The notes beneath the pieces were generated by a model. It saw only the letters and a list, made by a program, of their open reading frames with translations, was not told the DNA's origin and made no database searches. A stretch of 64,000 bases of DNA from Granulicella sp. (GTDB lineage: Bacteria; Acidobacteriota; Terriglobia; Terriglobales; Acidobacteriaceae): positions 1-64,000 of the forward strand of contig PKWU01000039.1 of the NCBI GenBank assembly GCA_003132145.1, read 5' to 3'. The position numbers and the translations under genes are program-made. Shown here in pieces: positions 17,434 through 26,380 of this stretch (within the stretch, counting starts at the first letter, position 1; each line of letters starts with the position of its first letter).

Positions 17434-17951
17434 AGCCTGCCAAGACAGCGAAGACCAACGCGGCGCGGCTGCTGGACTCGCTGGGGATTGCGTATGAGGC
17501 GCGGGCTTACGAGGTCGATCCCGAGGACCTGAGCGCGATTGCGGTGGCGCGCGAGGTTGGGCTGCCCGCCGAGCAGGTCTTCAAGACGCTGCTGACGCGG
17601 GCTTCGAGCGGCGAGTACTTCTTCGCGGTGGTTCCCGGCGACTGCGAACTCGACCTGAAGAAGCTGGCGGCAGCGGCCGAGGTGAAGCGGGTGGAGCTGG
17701 CGTCGCTGAAGGAGGTGGAACCGCTGACCGGCTATGTGCGCGGCGGGGTGACGGTGATGGCCGCGAAGACCCCGTTCCCTGCCTATGTGGACGAGACGAT
17801 CGAGCTGCATGAGGTGATTTCGATCTCGGCGGGAGTGCGCGGGACTCAGCTTCTGCTTGCGCCCGCGGACTACCTGCGCGCGAGCAAGGGAACGCTGGCC
17901 GATCTGACCAAGATTCTGCGGGACGCGGCCGGCGCGGAGGCGGGCGGATGA
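17430..17951 (+). CDS. ybaK: YbaK-type aminoacyl-tRNA deacylase
   Basis: 173 residues. The YbaK/ProX fold is evident: N-terminal AARLLDSLGIAYEARAYEVDPEDLSAIAVAREVGL, EQVFKTLLTR, the FAVVPGDCELDLKKLA core and TGYVRGGVTVMAAKTPFPAYVDETI. The family hydrolyses mischarged Cys-tRNA(Pro) in the cytoplasm. It is embedded in the ccm cluster with 4-base overlaps on both sides (ccmA upstream, ccmB downstream), so it is cotranscribed. A link between tRNA editing and heme export is not known; the position is probably operon drift. Confidence 0.9.
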   Translation: MKPAKTAKTNAARLLDSLGIAYEARAYEVDPEDLSAIAVAREVGLPAEQVFKTLLTRASSGEYFFAVVPGDCELDLKKLAAAAEVKRVELASLKEVEPLTGYVRGGVTVMAAKTPFPAYVDETIELHEVISISAGVRGTQLLLAPADYLRASKGTLADLTKILRDAAGAEAGG

Positions 17952-18667
17952 GCCGAGTGATGAGCGAGCTACGGAACGACCTGCGCGGGCTGAGGAGATA
18001 CTTCGGCCACGTGTGGTGCCATCTGCGGAAGGACCTGCGGCTGGAGTGGCGCTCGCGCGACTCGGTGGTTGGAATGCTCTTCTTCGCGCTGCTGGTGGTG
18101 ATAATTTTTTCGCTGGCGTTCGATCCCACGGCGGCTGTCTCGCGCGAGATTGCGGGCGGGATTCTGTGGGTCGCGCTTCTGTTCGCGTCGTTCACGGCGC
18201 TGAACCAGTCGTGGACGCGGGAGCAGCGCAATCGCGTGCTGGATGCGCAGCGGATGTCGCCCGCGCCGGCGTCGGCGCTGTTTCTCGGCAAGGCGCTGGC
18301 CAACCTGATCTTCGTGGCGCTGATCGAGGTGGTGCTGTCGCCGCTGTTCATCGTCTTCTACAACCTTCATGCGCTGGGCGAGGGTTGGATGCTGGCGATC
18401 GTGATGCCGCTGGGGACCTGGGCGCTGGTCTGCAATGGGACATTTTTCGCGGCAATGAGCCTGCGCACGCGCAACCGCGAGCTACTGCTGCCGCTGATTA
18501 TGGTTCCGATCTCGATTCCCGCGCTGCTGGGAATGATGCAGGCGACGACCGCGATCCTGACCGGCGAGAGCGATCCGGCGATATGGATTCGGCTGCTGGT
18601 GGCGTACAACATTGCGTTCACGACGGTTTGCCTGCTGCTGTTCGAGACGGTGCTGAGCGCGGAGTGA
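17948..18667 (+). CDS. ccmB: Heme exporter membrane protein CcmB
   Basis: 239 residues, six hydrophobic segments. CcmB hallmarks: HLRKDLRLEWRSRDSVVGMLFFALLVVIIFSLAF near the N-terminus and WVALLFASFTALNQSWTRE, then TGESDPAIW near the end. The ABC permease partner of CcmA, in the inner membrane. It overlaps ybaK by 4 bases. A gap of 181 bases with no gene separates it from ccmC. Confidence 0.92.
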   Translation: MSRVMSELRNDLRGLRRYFGHVWCHLRKDLRLEWRSRDSVVGMLFFALLVVIIFSLAFDPTAAVSREIAGGILWVALLFASFTALNQSWTREQRNRVLDAQRMSPAPASALFLGKALANLIFVALIEVVLSPLFIVFYNLHALGEGWMLAIVMPLGTWALVCNGTFFAAMSLRTRNRELLLPLIMVPISIPALLGMMQATTAILTGESDPAIWIRLLVAYNIAFTTVCLLLFETVLSAE

Positions 18668-18848
18668 GCGAACTCGTTGCGGCAGCGGCGAAGCGGAAGT
18701 TTTGCGGGAGAAAGTTGCGTGCGATTGGTGTAGTACGCAGCTCATCGGGGTCCTTCGACTCCGTTTGTCGCAAATGCGCGCCAAACTCCGCTCAGGTTGA
18801 CAGCAAGAAGCTGCGGGGTTGGCGTCTTCTTGGTAGACTCATAGAACG

Positions 18849-19583
18849 ATGAGGCACACACGAATCTACCGCGCGGTTGGCATCTGCTGGGTGGTCCTGA
18901 CGCTGGCTGCGCTTGTGTATGCCACGCGGCTGGCGCTGGTGGTGGCACCCACGGAAGCGACGATGGGCAACGTGCAGCGCATCTTCTACTACCATGTTCC
19001 GACGTCGATGCTGAGCCTGCTGTTCCCCTACGTGAACTTCGTTGCGTCGGTCTTTTATCTGGGCTGGCGGAGGCGCGATCCGCTGCGAGCGATGGCGGCG
19101 GACGCAGTGGCAATTTCGGCGGCGGAGGTGACGGTGGTCTTCAGCAGCCTGTCGCTGCTGACGGGAATGCTGTGGGGGCGCGCGGCGTGGGGCATCTGGT
19201 GGACGTGGGACGCGCGGCTGACCAGCATGTTGCTGCTGTGGCTGCTGTATGTGAGTTACCTGATGCTGCGCAAGCTGTCGGCCACCGGGCAGACGCAGAC
19301 GCTGGCGGCTGTGCTTTCGGTGTTCGCGGCCATCGATGTGCCGATCGTCTTCATGTCGATCCGGTGGTGGCGGACGCAGCATCCCGCGCCGGTATTCTTC
19401 GGCGGACAGGACAGCGGCATCGACCCCTCGATGATGCCGGCCTTCGGATGGAACGTGCTGGGGTGGGCGATGTGGGGCGTCTTCCTGCTGGCGTTCCGCT
19501 ACGCGCTGGAACGGCGGCGGCAGGAGAGGGAGCAGGAAGCGGCGCTTAAATCCATCGAAGGGTCGCTGGAGATCGCACAATGA
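18849..19583 (+). CDS. ccmC: Heme handling protein CcmC
   Basis: 244 residues with six membrane segments. The tryptophan-rich WWD-type signature is present in GMLWGRAAWGIWWTWDARLTS, followed by LLLWLLYVSYL. His ligands are likely in YYHVP and around PIVFMSIRWWRTQHPA. It loads heme onto CcmE in the periplasm. Its stop overlaps the ccmD-like start (ATGA). The bases just upstream (18757-18810) resemble a decayed copy of the CTTCGACTYCG...CTCAGG interspersed repeat. Confidence 0.93.
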   Translation: MRHTRIYRAVGICWVVLTLAALVYATRLALVVAPTEATMGNVQRIFYYHVPTSMLSLLFPYVNFVASVFYLGWRRRDPLRAMAADAVAISAAEVTVVFSSLSLLTGMLWGRAAWGIWWTWDARLTSMLLLWLLYVSYLMLRKLSATGQTQTLAAVLSVFAAIDVPIVFMSIRWWRTQHPAPVFFGGQDSGIDPSMMPAFGWNVLGWAMWGVFLLAFRYALERRRQEREQEAALKSIEGSLEIAQ

Positions 19584-19759
19584 GACTGAGCTGGATATTC
19601 GGCAGCAGCATGGAGGCGCACCACCTGTTGGCCGCATACGTTGCGGTGTGGCTGATTCAGGGTGGGTATGCAGGGTGGATTGCGTGGCAGTGGGTGCGCG
19701 CCGGGAAAGAACTGCAACCGGACCTCTCGCTCAACTCCGGCGATGACGACGACCTCTGA
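19580..19759 (+). CDS. ccmD: CcmD-like small membrane protein
   Basis: 59 residues, overlapping ccmC by four bases (ATGA). A single membrane helix (HHLLAAYVAVWLIQGGYAGWIAW) is followed by a basic WVRAGKEL and an acidic DDDD tail. Size, topology and position after ccmC are those of CcmD, which stabilises the CcmABC heme-release complex. CcmD sequences are poorly conserved, so the assignment rests largely on context. Confidence 0.72.
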   Translation: MRLSWIFGSSMEAHHLLAAYVAVWLIQGGYAGWIAWQWVRAGKELQPDLSLNSGDDDDL

Positions 19760-19770
19760 GACAGAAAAAA

Positions 19771-19806
19771 ACAACGAAGCCGAAAAGGTTCTCCCGGCTT
19801 CGTTGT
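19771..19806 (-). terminator. Long hairpin with a T-tract on the minus strand
   Basis: A perfect 12-bp stem, ACAACGAAGCCG (19771-19782) with 19795-19806, has a 12-base loop. On the plus strand no T-run follows; on the minus strand the stem is followed by TTTTTT. As a terminator it is oriented against the ccm operon, although it lies directly after ccmD. It may block antisense transcription or serve as an RNA-stability hairpin. Confidence 0.6.
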
Positions 19807-19965
19807 CCGAGGGTTATCGCATCGATGCGTGGATTCTGACTTGTGGCGGAATCACGCGTCATTGATATAGACCCCGATAGCCAGCAAAAAGTTTCGCGCC
19901 CGATATTTCCACTCGATCGTGATGCCCGCTTGCCGATGCGCGCTTGTGCCGCTAGACTCGCAGAG

Positions 19966-21228
19966 ATGCAAAAGATGCGAAAAGTTGGGGCGGCTGCGCT
20001 CGCCGCGCTGCTGCTGTGCGTGGGTTGCCATCGCGGGCGCTTCCCGGATGTGCTCGCGGGATATAGCGAGTTTGCGTATGTCTCAAATGGCGAGTCGAAC
20101 ACGGTCTCGGTGCTCGACCTGGTGTATCTGCGAGCGGACCGGACACTGCAGGTTGGCATCCAGCCGACCGGCCTGGCGGTAAACCCGAAGCGGGACGAGG
20201 TGTATGTTGTGAACGCGGGAACGGTCGCGGGCACGGGATCTGTGTCGGTGATCGACACGGATGCGAACCGCGTGGTGGCGACCATCCCGGTACACAAGCT
20301 GCCGTACTTCATCGACGTGGACGCGGCCGGCGGGCGCGCGTATGTGGCCAACAGCGGATCGAACACGGTGAGCGTGATCGACTTGGCGCGGAGGCGCGTG
20401 ATCGGCGTGGTGGGCACCGGCGAACAGCCTGGGCTGGCGCGCATCTCGCGCGACATGCGATCGCTGGTGGTGAGCAACCGGGGCGGCGGCAGCGTCTCAA
20501 TCTACGCGGTTGAGCCATACGCGACGGCGGAAGGAGCGGGAGCTACCGGCCACGCAACCGCGTCGAAGATTACGGCGAAGGAGCAGTTGCCTCGTCTGCG
20601 CGCGGTCTTTACGGGCTGCCTGGGCGCGACCGACGCGGTGATACTGGACGACTCGTCGAAGGCGTTTATCGCCTGCTCCGGCGGGCACCAGGTGATGGCG
20701 GTGTCGCTGGCCGCGGCGCCGGAGTCGTGGGCGGCGAAGCAGAACGCAACGCTGCTGACCGACCACATGCTGGCGCTGATGGACGTGGGCCAGACTCCGG
20801 TGCAGTTGGCACTGAAGCCGGACGGGGGCGAGATCTTCTGCGCCAACTTCGGATCGGACTCGATCAGCGAGATTGAGACCGGGACGAACGAGGTGGGCGG
20901 AACGTACACCATCGGGAGCAAGCCGGTGTACGGGGTTGTGAGCGCGGACAACGGGACGCTGTGGGTCTCGGACTTCGGCGGCGACTCGATCAACCTGTGG
21001 AGCATCGATGACGGCAAGCTGGCGGGCAGCGTGCGCACCGGTCATGCGCCGGACGCGCTTGCCTTCTCCGCCGACGAGCACCTGCTTCTGGCGGTGGACG
21101 CGCGCTCGGGCGACGTCTCGGTGGTGCGCACGGCCAACAAGAAGGGCGAGGCAACGCTGTTCACGATCCTACCCGCGGGCGTCTCGCCCAACGACATTGT
21201 GGTGAAGGCAATGCAGGCCAGGCCATGA
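19966..21228 (+). CDS. YncE-like beta-propeller lipoprotein
   Basis: 420 residues from ATG 19966, which starts a lipoprotein signal (AALAALLLCVGC, lipobox LCVGC with Cys about residue 20). A longer frame begins at GTG 19843 but lacks a signal peptide. The mature part is a series of 40-residue blades with repeated NTVSV(L/I)DL, GIQPTGLAVNPKRDEVYVVN and GHAPDALAFSADEHLLLAVD motifs. Such propellers bind other proteins or act as scaffolds; some are surface-exposed. A function in iron or cytochrome handling could be suggested by the adjacent ccm genes but is not shown. Confidence 0.82.
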   Translation: MQKMRKVGAAALAALLLCVGCHRGRFPDVLAGYSEFAYVSNGESNTVSVLDLVYLRADRTLQVGIQPTGLAVNPKRDEVYVVNAGTVAGTGSVSVIDTDANRVVATIPVHKLPYFIDVDAAGGRAYVANSGSNTVSVIDLARRRVIGVVGTGEQPGLARISRDMRSLVVSNRGGGSVSIYAVEPYATAEGAGATGHATASKITAKEQLPRLRAVFTGCLGATDAVILDDSSKAFIACSGGHQVMAVSLAAAPESWAAKQNATLLTDHMLALMDVGQTPVQLALKPDGGEIFCANFGSDSISEIETGTNEVGGTYTIGSKPVYGVVSADNGTLWVSDFGGDSINLWSIDDGKLAGSVRTGHAPDALAFSADEHLLLAVDARSGDVSVVRTANKKGEATLFTILPAGVSPNDIVVKAMQARP

Positions 21229-21266
21229 AGAACAGTTGAGCGACTGGCCGCGATAACGGGCGAGGG

Positions 21267-23756
21267 CTACACCTGGCGGGCGAGGACGAGGGTGATGTCG
21301 TCGGGCTGCTCGGCTGCGCCGAGCCATGCGTCGAGGGCGAGCAGGACCTGACGGGAGATGACCTCCAGCGGCTGGTCGCGGTAACGGGCGACGATCTCCA
21401 TGAGGCGGGCTTCGCCGAACTCGCCGAAGTCGTTCTCCGGCTCAGTGATGCCGTCGGAGTAGGCGACGAGGATGTCTCCGGAGTGCATCTTGAAACGGGC
21501 CTCCTCGTAGCGCATTCCGTCCATCAGGCCGACGACAGTGCCTCCGCGGTCGAGGCGGCGAACCACCTTCCCTGCCCGGTTGAGGATGAGCGGCGGCAGA
21601 TGGCCGGCGTTGGAGTAGGTGAGCTGCGCGGTGGCCACATCGTAGTGGGCGAGGAAGAGCGTGGCGTACTTTTCCGGCTGCGTGCTGCGATAGAGATGGC
21701 GGTTGAGCAGCGAGAGGATGCGGCCGGGCGACTCGAAGAGCTTGCCGCTGTCTCCGGCCAAGTCCTCGCGGCTGGCGGTAAGGGCGGCGATGGCGCTCTC
21801 GCTGTAGACCAGGTCCTCGCTGGCCAGGCGGTAGGCGCGCACGGCGGAGTGCAGCGTGGCCATCAGCAGAGCGGCGGAGATTCCCTTGCCGCTGATGTCG
21901 CCCAGCGCGATGCCTACGCCGGACTCCGTGCCCTGCGATCCGTCGGGATTGTCGGGGTGATGGAAGATGAGGAAGTCGTAGTAGTCCCCGGAGACGGTGC
22001 GCGCCGGGCGGCAGATGCCAAACAACTGGAGCGTGGGCAGGTCGTGAACCTGCTGCGGGAAGAGGTTGGCCTGCACCTCCTGGGCGATGGTGAGTTCGCT
22101 CTGCATGCGCTCTTTTTCCTGCTGTTCGACGAGCAGGCGTTCGAGCGAGCCGGTCATGCGGTTGAAGGAGCGGGCCAGCTCGCTGAGCTGGTCGCTCTTG
22201 GCGGCGGGCGCGGCACCGATGCGATGCACGAAGTCGCCGCGATCGACGCGCTGGGTGGCGGCGTAAAGTTCCTCGACCGATGTGGTGATGTGCAGGCTGA
22301 GGCGTTGCGCCGCCCACAGGGCAAGCGCCTCGATGAGCGCGAAGAGGATGCAGAGCACGGCCAGGCCAATGCTGATGGCCCGGGTGACGATGCCTCCGAG
22401 CGAGCTGCCGAAGAGCTGGCGGTAGAGTATGGACGGGCGGGAGTGGACCACGATGGGGACGTTGTTGCGATCGCCCGTCTCCCAGTCGCGGATGTCCATG
22501 GTGGAGATGAAGGGGACGCCGAAGTCGCCGAGGTTGACGGGCTGGGGCTCGGCGCCGCCGTAGACCGAGGTGCGCTCGATGTCGCTGTCGAGGGAGCGGG
22601 TGCCGGTATTTTTCGAGGCAGAGGCTGGAGCTGCGGCGGAGGCGACGGGAGATGTCTGCGGTGCGCCGGTCCTGAGGCCGGAGACGCGCACGCGTCCAAG
22701 CCCCCGCGCGACCACGTCCAGCAGGGCGCTATCGACCGGAAGGCTGGTGATAACGGTGAGCAGGCCGCTACCTTCGGTGTGGCGCTGGTCGATGGCGACC
22801 AGGAAGAGGTCCTGACCGTCTAGGACCAGGCCGCGGAACTGGTTGCCGTGCAGGTCCGTGGCCCAGAGGGGCAGTCCGAGAGGCAGGCCGGAGGCGGTAT
22901 CTTGCGCGGTTGCGGACTGCTGCTCGGCAGTGCTGGATTGCTGTGCTCTGGCGGGCTGTGCGCCGGTTGCGGCAGGCGGCGCGAAAAATTGCGGCGCAAT
23001 GTAGGGCGCTCCGTTGAGGTAGACCGCGCTGTGCCGGTGCAGGCGCGCAAGCAGCGGGTCAGGGGCCGATTCGCCCAGCGTCGCGTTCTGGTTGGTGGTC
23101 TGGTTGGTGGTCTGGTTGGTGGTCTGGGCCGCCAACTGGGCCGCGGCATCGGATGCGGTCTGCGCCGCGGAAACCGCCGCAGATCGCGCAGCAGTTCCGC
23201 TGGCCGTAGGACGCGGCCTTCGTTGAAAGCCCGGCGGTCCCGGCGGACGCGGGCCCATCGGCTGCTCGGCACGGTCGCGTATCATGCGCGCAATACCCGA
23301 GGCGCGTGAGGAACTCATCGCGCCAAGCGTGTCCAACTGCTGGTGCATACGCGAGTCGGCGAGATGGATGGAGAACTGGCCCGCCGCAATGTAGGCCGAG
23401 ATGGCCGCCAGAGTCAGGAAGAGGACGACCGGCGCGAGACCGATCAGCAGATAGGTGAGGATGAGCTTGTTGCGCAGGCTCCACAGAAGATGCTGGTGGA
23501 GCAGACGCCAGGCTAGTGGAACCGCCAGGCTGAAGAGCGCCAGACCGGCCAGAAGCTGCATCCAGCCAAGCAGGGTGCTGCCTCTGCTGGGTGCCAGGCG
23601 CAGAAGCCAGATCAGCCCAAAGCCGAGCGCCAGCCAGAAGACCGCGCCGGCCACTCCGGTGGGAGGGCGACGGCGCCACCGGCGGAAGGCGCGCGCCGCG
23701 GGTACTGGGGGCTTATGCCGTCCACCGGATTGAACCGTCTTCTGCATTGGACTCAT
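21267..23756 (-). CDS. RsbU-type PP2C phosphatase with membrane sensor and HAMP
   Basis: 829 residues from ATG 23756, which overlaps the yihY stop by 4 bases (ATGA); the ORF extension to 24050 is a shadow of yihY. Two membrane helices near residues 35-85 and another at 105-130 precede a long extracytoplasmic region (about 135-485) and a further helix (IGLAVLCILFALIEALALWAA). HAMP-like residues follow, then the PP2C/SpoIIE domain with SGDYYDFL, GDISGKGISAALLM, and the terminal DGITEPEN and QPDDITLVLARQ. Predicted to dephosphorylate an anti-sigma antagonist in response to an envelope signal. The extracytoplasmic part contains a QTTN tandem repeat. Confidence 0.87.
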   Translation of the reverse strand: MSPMQKTVQSGGRHKPPVPAARAFRRWRRRPPTGVAGAVFWLALGFGLIWLLRLAPSRGSTLLGWMQLLAGLALFSLAVPLAWRLLHQHLLWSLRNKLILTYLLIGLAPVVLFLTLAAISAYIAAGQFSIHLADSRMHQQLDTLGAMSSSRASGIARMIRDRAEQPMGPRPPGPPGFQRRPRPTASGTAARSAAVSAAQTASDAAAQLAAQTTNQTTNQTTNQNATLGESAPDPLLARLHRHSAVYLNGAPYIAPQFFAPPAATGAQPARAQQSSTAEQQSATAQDTASGLPLGLPLWATDLHGNQFRGLVLDGQDLFLVAIDQRHTEGSGLLTVITSLPVDSALLDVVARGLGRVRVSGLRTGAPQTSPVASAAAPASASKNTGTRSLDSDIERTSVYGGAEPQPVNLGDFGVPFISTMDIRDWETGDRNNVPIVVHSRPSILYRQLFGSSLGGIVTRAISIGLAVLCILFALIEALALWAAQRLSLHITTSVEELYAATQRVDRGDFVHRIGAAPAAKSDQLSELARSFNRMTGSLERLLVEQQEKERMQSELTIAQEVQANLFPQQVHDLPTLQLFGICRPARTVSGDYYDFLIFHHPDNPDGSQGTESGVGIALGDISGKGISAALLMATLHSAVRAYRLASEDLVYSESAIAALTASREDLAGDSGKLFESPGRILSLLNRHLYRSTQPEKYATLFLAHYDVATAQLTYSNAGHLPPLILNRAGKVVRRLDRGGTVVGLMDGMRYEEARFKMHSGDILVAYSDGITEPENDFGEFGEARLMEIVARYRDQPLEVISRQVLLALDAWLGAAEQPDDITLVLARQV

Positions 23757-24706
23757 TCTACTGCGCGCTGAGCGCTCTGTTGCTCGCGCTCGGTGCGTTC
23801 TTCCTGGCGGGCCACGGAGAGAGCATACCGCGTGGCGGAGAAATGCGCTCCGGCAAGCAGCAACAGGCCGGAGAGGAACGCCCACATCATCAGGCTGACC
23901 GAGACGTAGAACGGGCCGTAGACCGACGGGAAGTCGAGGTGCGGAAGCGCGAGCACGTAGAGGACCTTCGCGCCCTCCCACAGCAGGCCGATGACGATGG
24001 CCGTTGGCAGCACGGCGCGCGCCGGAACCTTGCGGTTGGGCAGTATCCAATAGATGAGGAAGAAGATCGAAATGCTAACCACCGCGGCAAGGACCTGCAG
24101 CGTTCCCTCGGTGAGAAATTGGAAGACGATGTTGTCGATGTGGCCGAAGAATATCCAGGTGAGTACCGTCTGCTGCCCGGCGGTGAGCGCGACCGAGGTC
24201 ATCGCCAGCGCACCGACCGCAAACGCCAAGCCCAGCGAGACAATCTGGTTGCGAATGTACGAGCGGTTCTTGGCGACGCCCCAGACCTGATTCAGCGCGA
24301 CCTCCAGCGGAAGAAATACGCCGGTGGAACTGATCAGCAGCATCACGATGGAGAAGACCTGCGTGCCCTTGTGCGGGTGCGCCAGCTTGTCCATGTTCTT
24401 CATGATGAAGTCCTGCGAGGTGGGCAGAAAGTTGCCCATCATCTCGCCGACAACCTTCTCCATGATGCGCGAGTGGAAGACCTGGCGCGAGATCGTCAAC
24501 ATCATCACAATGAACGGAAAGAGCGAGAGAATGACGTTGGCCGCAACCGAAAACGCATATGTGTGGACTTCGGTTTGAACCATGTAGTGAGCCAGTGCGG
24601 AGATCTGTGCGCCGGTCCCTTCGCGGCGCACGACCGGGCGCACCTGCGCGATGGGAACGACGGAGGGGGCTTCGTGGGAGTCTTGCGTGGGATTGCCTGA
24701 GACCAT
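23753..24706 (-). CDS. YihY/UPF0761 family membrane protein
   Basis: 317 residues from ATG 24706; the TTG at 24784 would add 26 residues without support. It has six membrane segments, with the family-typical TYAFSVAANVILSLFPFIVMM near the start and GALAMTSVALTAGQQTVL further on. YihY proteins (formerly 'RNase BN', incorrectly) are inner-membrane proteins of unknown function. It overlaps the phosphatase gene downstream, so they are likely cotranscribed. Confidence 0.85.
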   Translation of the reverse strand: MVSGNPTQDSHEAPSVVPIAQVRPVVRREGTGAQISALAHYMVQTEVHTYAFSVAANVILSLFPFIVMMLTISRQVFHSRIMEKVVGEMMGNFLPTSQDFIMKNMDKLAHPHKGTQVFSIVMLLISSTGVFLPLEVALNQVWGVAKNRSYIRNQIVSLGLAFAVGALAMTSVALTAGQQTVLTWIFFGHIDNIVFQFLTEGTLQVLAAVVSISIFFLIYWILPNRKVPARAVLPTAIVIGLLWEGAKVLYVLALPHLDFPSVYGPFYVSVSLMMWAFLSGLLLLAGAHFSATRYALSVARQEERTEREQQSAQRAVE

Positions 24707-24894
24707 TGGGTTGATAAGCGCTCCAGGACCGGCGAGGAGGAAAGCGGGCCAGCCAGGCTCACGCGCGGCACGGAGACTCTTCAACGAACGACCGGCAGAA
24801 CGTGGCTCTGTTATTAGGCTAGCAGACGGGCGCAGATTGAATGATGAACTCGCATTGCAGGCCGCAAAAGAAGATGCGGAGATTCTTCCCCGTT

Positions 24895-24916
24895 CCCCTT
24901 CGACTTCGCTCAGGGT
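24895..24916. repeat. Interspersed repeat, CTTCGACTTCGCTCAGGG type
   Basis: A short sequence with core CCCCTTCGACTTCGCTCAGGGT, followed by CAGGGTCAGAATGACA. The same core occurs inverted at 39527-39548. It lies between yihY and queG, near the 3' end of queG on the minus strand. Confidence 0.75.
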
Positions 24917-24921
24917 CAGGG

Positions 24922-26298
24922 TCAGAATGACAACTTACGGATCATCTGGCGCGCCCAGTCCGCTGCATCTGCAAGCACAGGGTCGTCGCCCGCGGCCCAG
25001 GTTTCGAGTTGTGGCAGAAAACGCGCTTCGCCGCTGTTGCCCATGGCGATGGCGACGTTGCGCAGCAGCCGCTTGCGGCCGGTGCGCTCCAGCGGAGAGC
25101 CTTTGAAGCTGCGCCTGAACTGGGGCGCGTCCATCGCGGCCAGCCAGTCCAGCGCAGGATGGATCAGTTCGGGCCGCGGTTGCATTGACTCCCACCCATT
25201 CCGCGCAGGACGTGGGATGGATGGGACACCCGTGCGAAGTGTCTCGCCGGGAGGATTGCCGGGAGCCTCATCAGACGGCTTGCTTTGCTGATTGCGAAGC
25301 AGCTTGGAGTTCCACGGGCAGACGTCCTGGCAGATGTCGCAGCCGAAGACGTGGCGGCCCATCGGCGCGCGCAGACTAGGGTCGATTGCGCCCTTCTTCT
25401 CAATGGTGAGGTAGGCGATACAGCGCGAGGCATCCATCGTTCGCGAAGCATTGGGGGATTTCGAGCCAAGCAGCGCGCCGGTGGGACAGGCATCGATGCA
25501 GCGAGTACAAGTTCCGCAACTGTCGTTAGATAATAGTGAAAATGAATGTATTACTGTAAGTTCATCGGGAGTTGATGCGGCGCGCGCACCGCCCACTTCC
25601 CTCGCCTGTTCCTTTTCGGCTTCGGTCAGCTCCACCGGAAGGTCTGTGACGACGACGGCGAGCAGGAGCCATGAGCCGAGCTGCTGGTTGATGAGGCAGG
25701 TGTTCTTGCCGATCCAGCCGACGCCAGCCTCGGCGGCCAGAGTGCGCTCGACGAGCGGGCCGGTGTCTACATAGCAGCGGGTGGTGCAGGCGGCGCGCGC
25801 GAGCAGTCCCGCCTCGATCGCGCGCAGACGGGCGAGCAGCTCGTTGTGGTAGTCGGTTGGGGCCGAGGTTCCGTCGTTGAGCGTGCGGCCGCTCCATGCG
25901 TAGCGGGCGATCCAGCCCGATCCCGGGGGCGCGGGATCAATCGTGAGTGGAGTTGCGGCGCCCGGCGACTGGGCCAACTGATTCTGGCTACGCACAGACG
26001 GCGCGGCAAAGTTGTAATTCAGCGCGCAGACAATGGCCGAGCGCGCCCACGGCATTACCGCGCGCAGATTGCCGCGGATGAGGGTTCCCGACTCGTCGCG
26101 GCGCTTGAGATAGTCCATCTCGCCGGCGTGGCCCGCGTCGATCCACGCGGAGAATCGCGCCGCCTCCTGCGTGGCGGCTGGGTCGTCCGACCCGCGGATC
26201 TCGGCGACACCACAGACGTCGAAGCCCGCGGCGCGCGAGGATTCATCGAGCCAGAGGCGCAGCTCCGTGTTCCATCGGGTTGATCTATTTGCGGTCAT
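24922..26298 (-). CDS. queG: Epoxyqueuosine reductase
   Basis: 458 residues from ATG 26298 (MTANRS); the frame open to 26508 is an antisense extension. N-terminal cobalamin-binding region (GFDVCGVAEI). Catalytic region: YCYVDTGPLVERTLAAEAGVGWIGKNTC. Two [4Fe-4S] sites: CGTCTRCIDACPTGAL and CDICQDVCPW. A HEAT-like C-terminus (GSPLERTGRKRLLRNVAIAMGNSG) completes QueG. It reduces epoxyqueuosine to queuosine on tRNA in the cytoplasm using cobalamin. No que genes adjoin it. Confidence 0.95.
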   Translation of the reverse strand: MTANRSTRWNTELRLWLDESSRAAGFDVCGVAEIRGSDDPAATQEAARFSAWIDAGHAGEMDYLKRRDESGTLIRGNLRAVMPWARSAIVCALNYNFAAPSVRSQNQLAQSPGAATPLTIDPAPPGSGWIARYAWSGRTLNDGTSAPTDYHNELLARLRAIEAGLLARAACTTRCYVDTGPLVERTLAAEAGVGWIGKNTCLINQQLGSWLLLAVVVTDLPVELTEAEKEQAREVGGARAASTPDELTVIHSFSLLSNDSCGTCTRCIDACPTGALLGSKSPNASRTMDASRCIAYLTIEKKGAIDPSLRAPMGRHVFGCDICQDVCPWNSKLLRNQQSKPSDEAPGNPPGETLRTGVPSIPRPARNGWESMQPRPELIHPALDWLAAMDAPQFRRSFKGSPLERTGRKRLLRNVAIAMGNSGEARFLPQLETWAAGDDPVLADAADWARQMIRKLSF

Positions 26299-26380
26299 CG
26301 GTCTTTGCGGCGTGGACTTCCCTTCCTTGCGGCGCCGCCCATGCGCTGGTTCAAGGGTAAATCGCCTACAATCGAAGGAG

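Noticed and set aside
21442..22317. Minus-strand frame inside the phosphatase gene
   Set aside because: An out-of-frame shadow of the PP2C gene, Arg-rich and with no recognisable domain.
21483..22823. Plus-strand frame of 446 codons
   Set aside because: Antisense to the phosphatase; Gly/Glu/Val-rich shadow composition.
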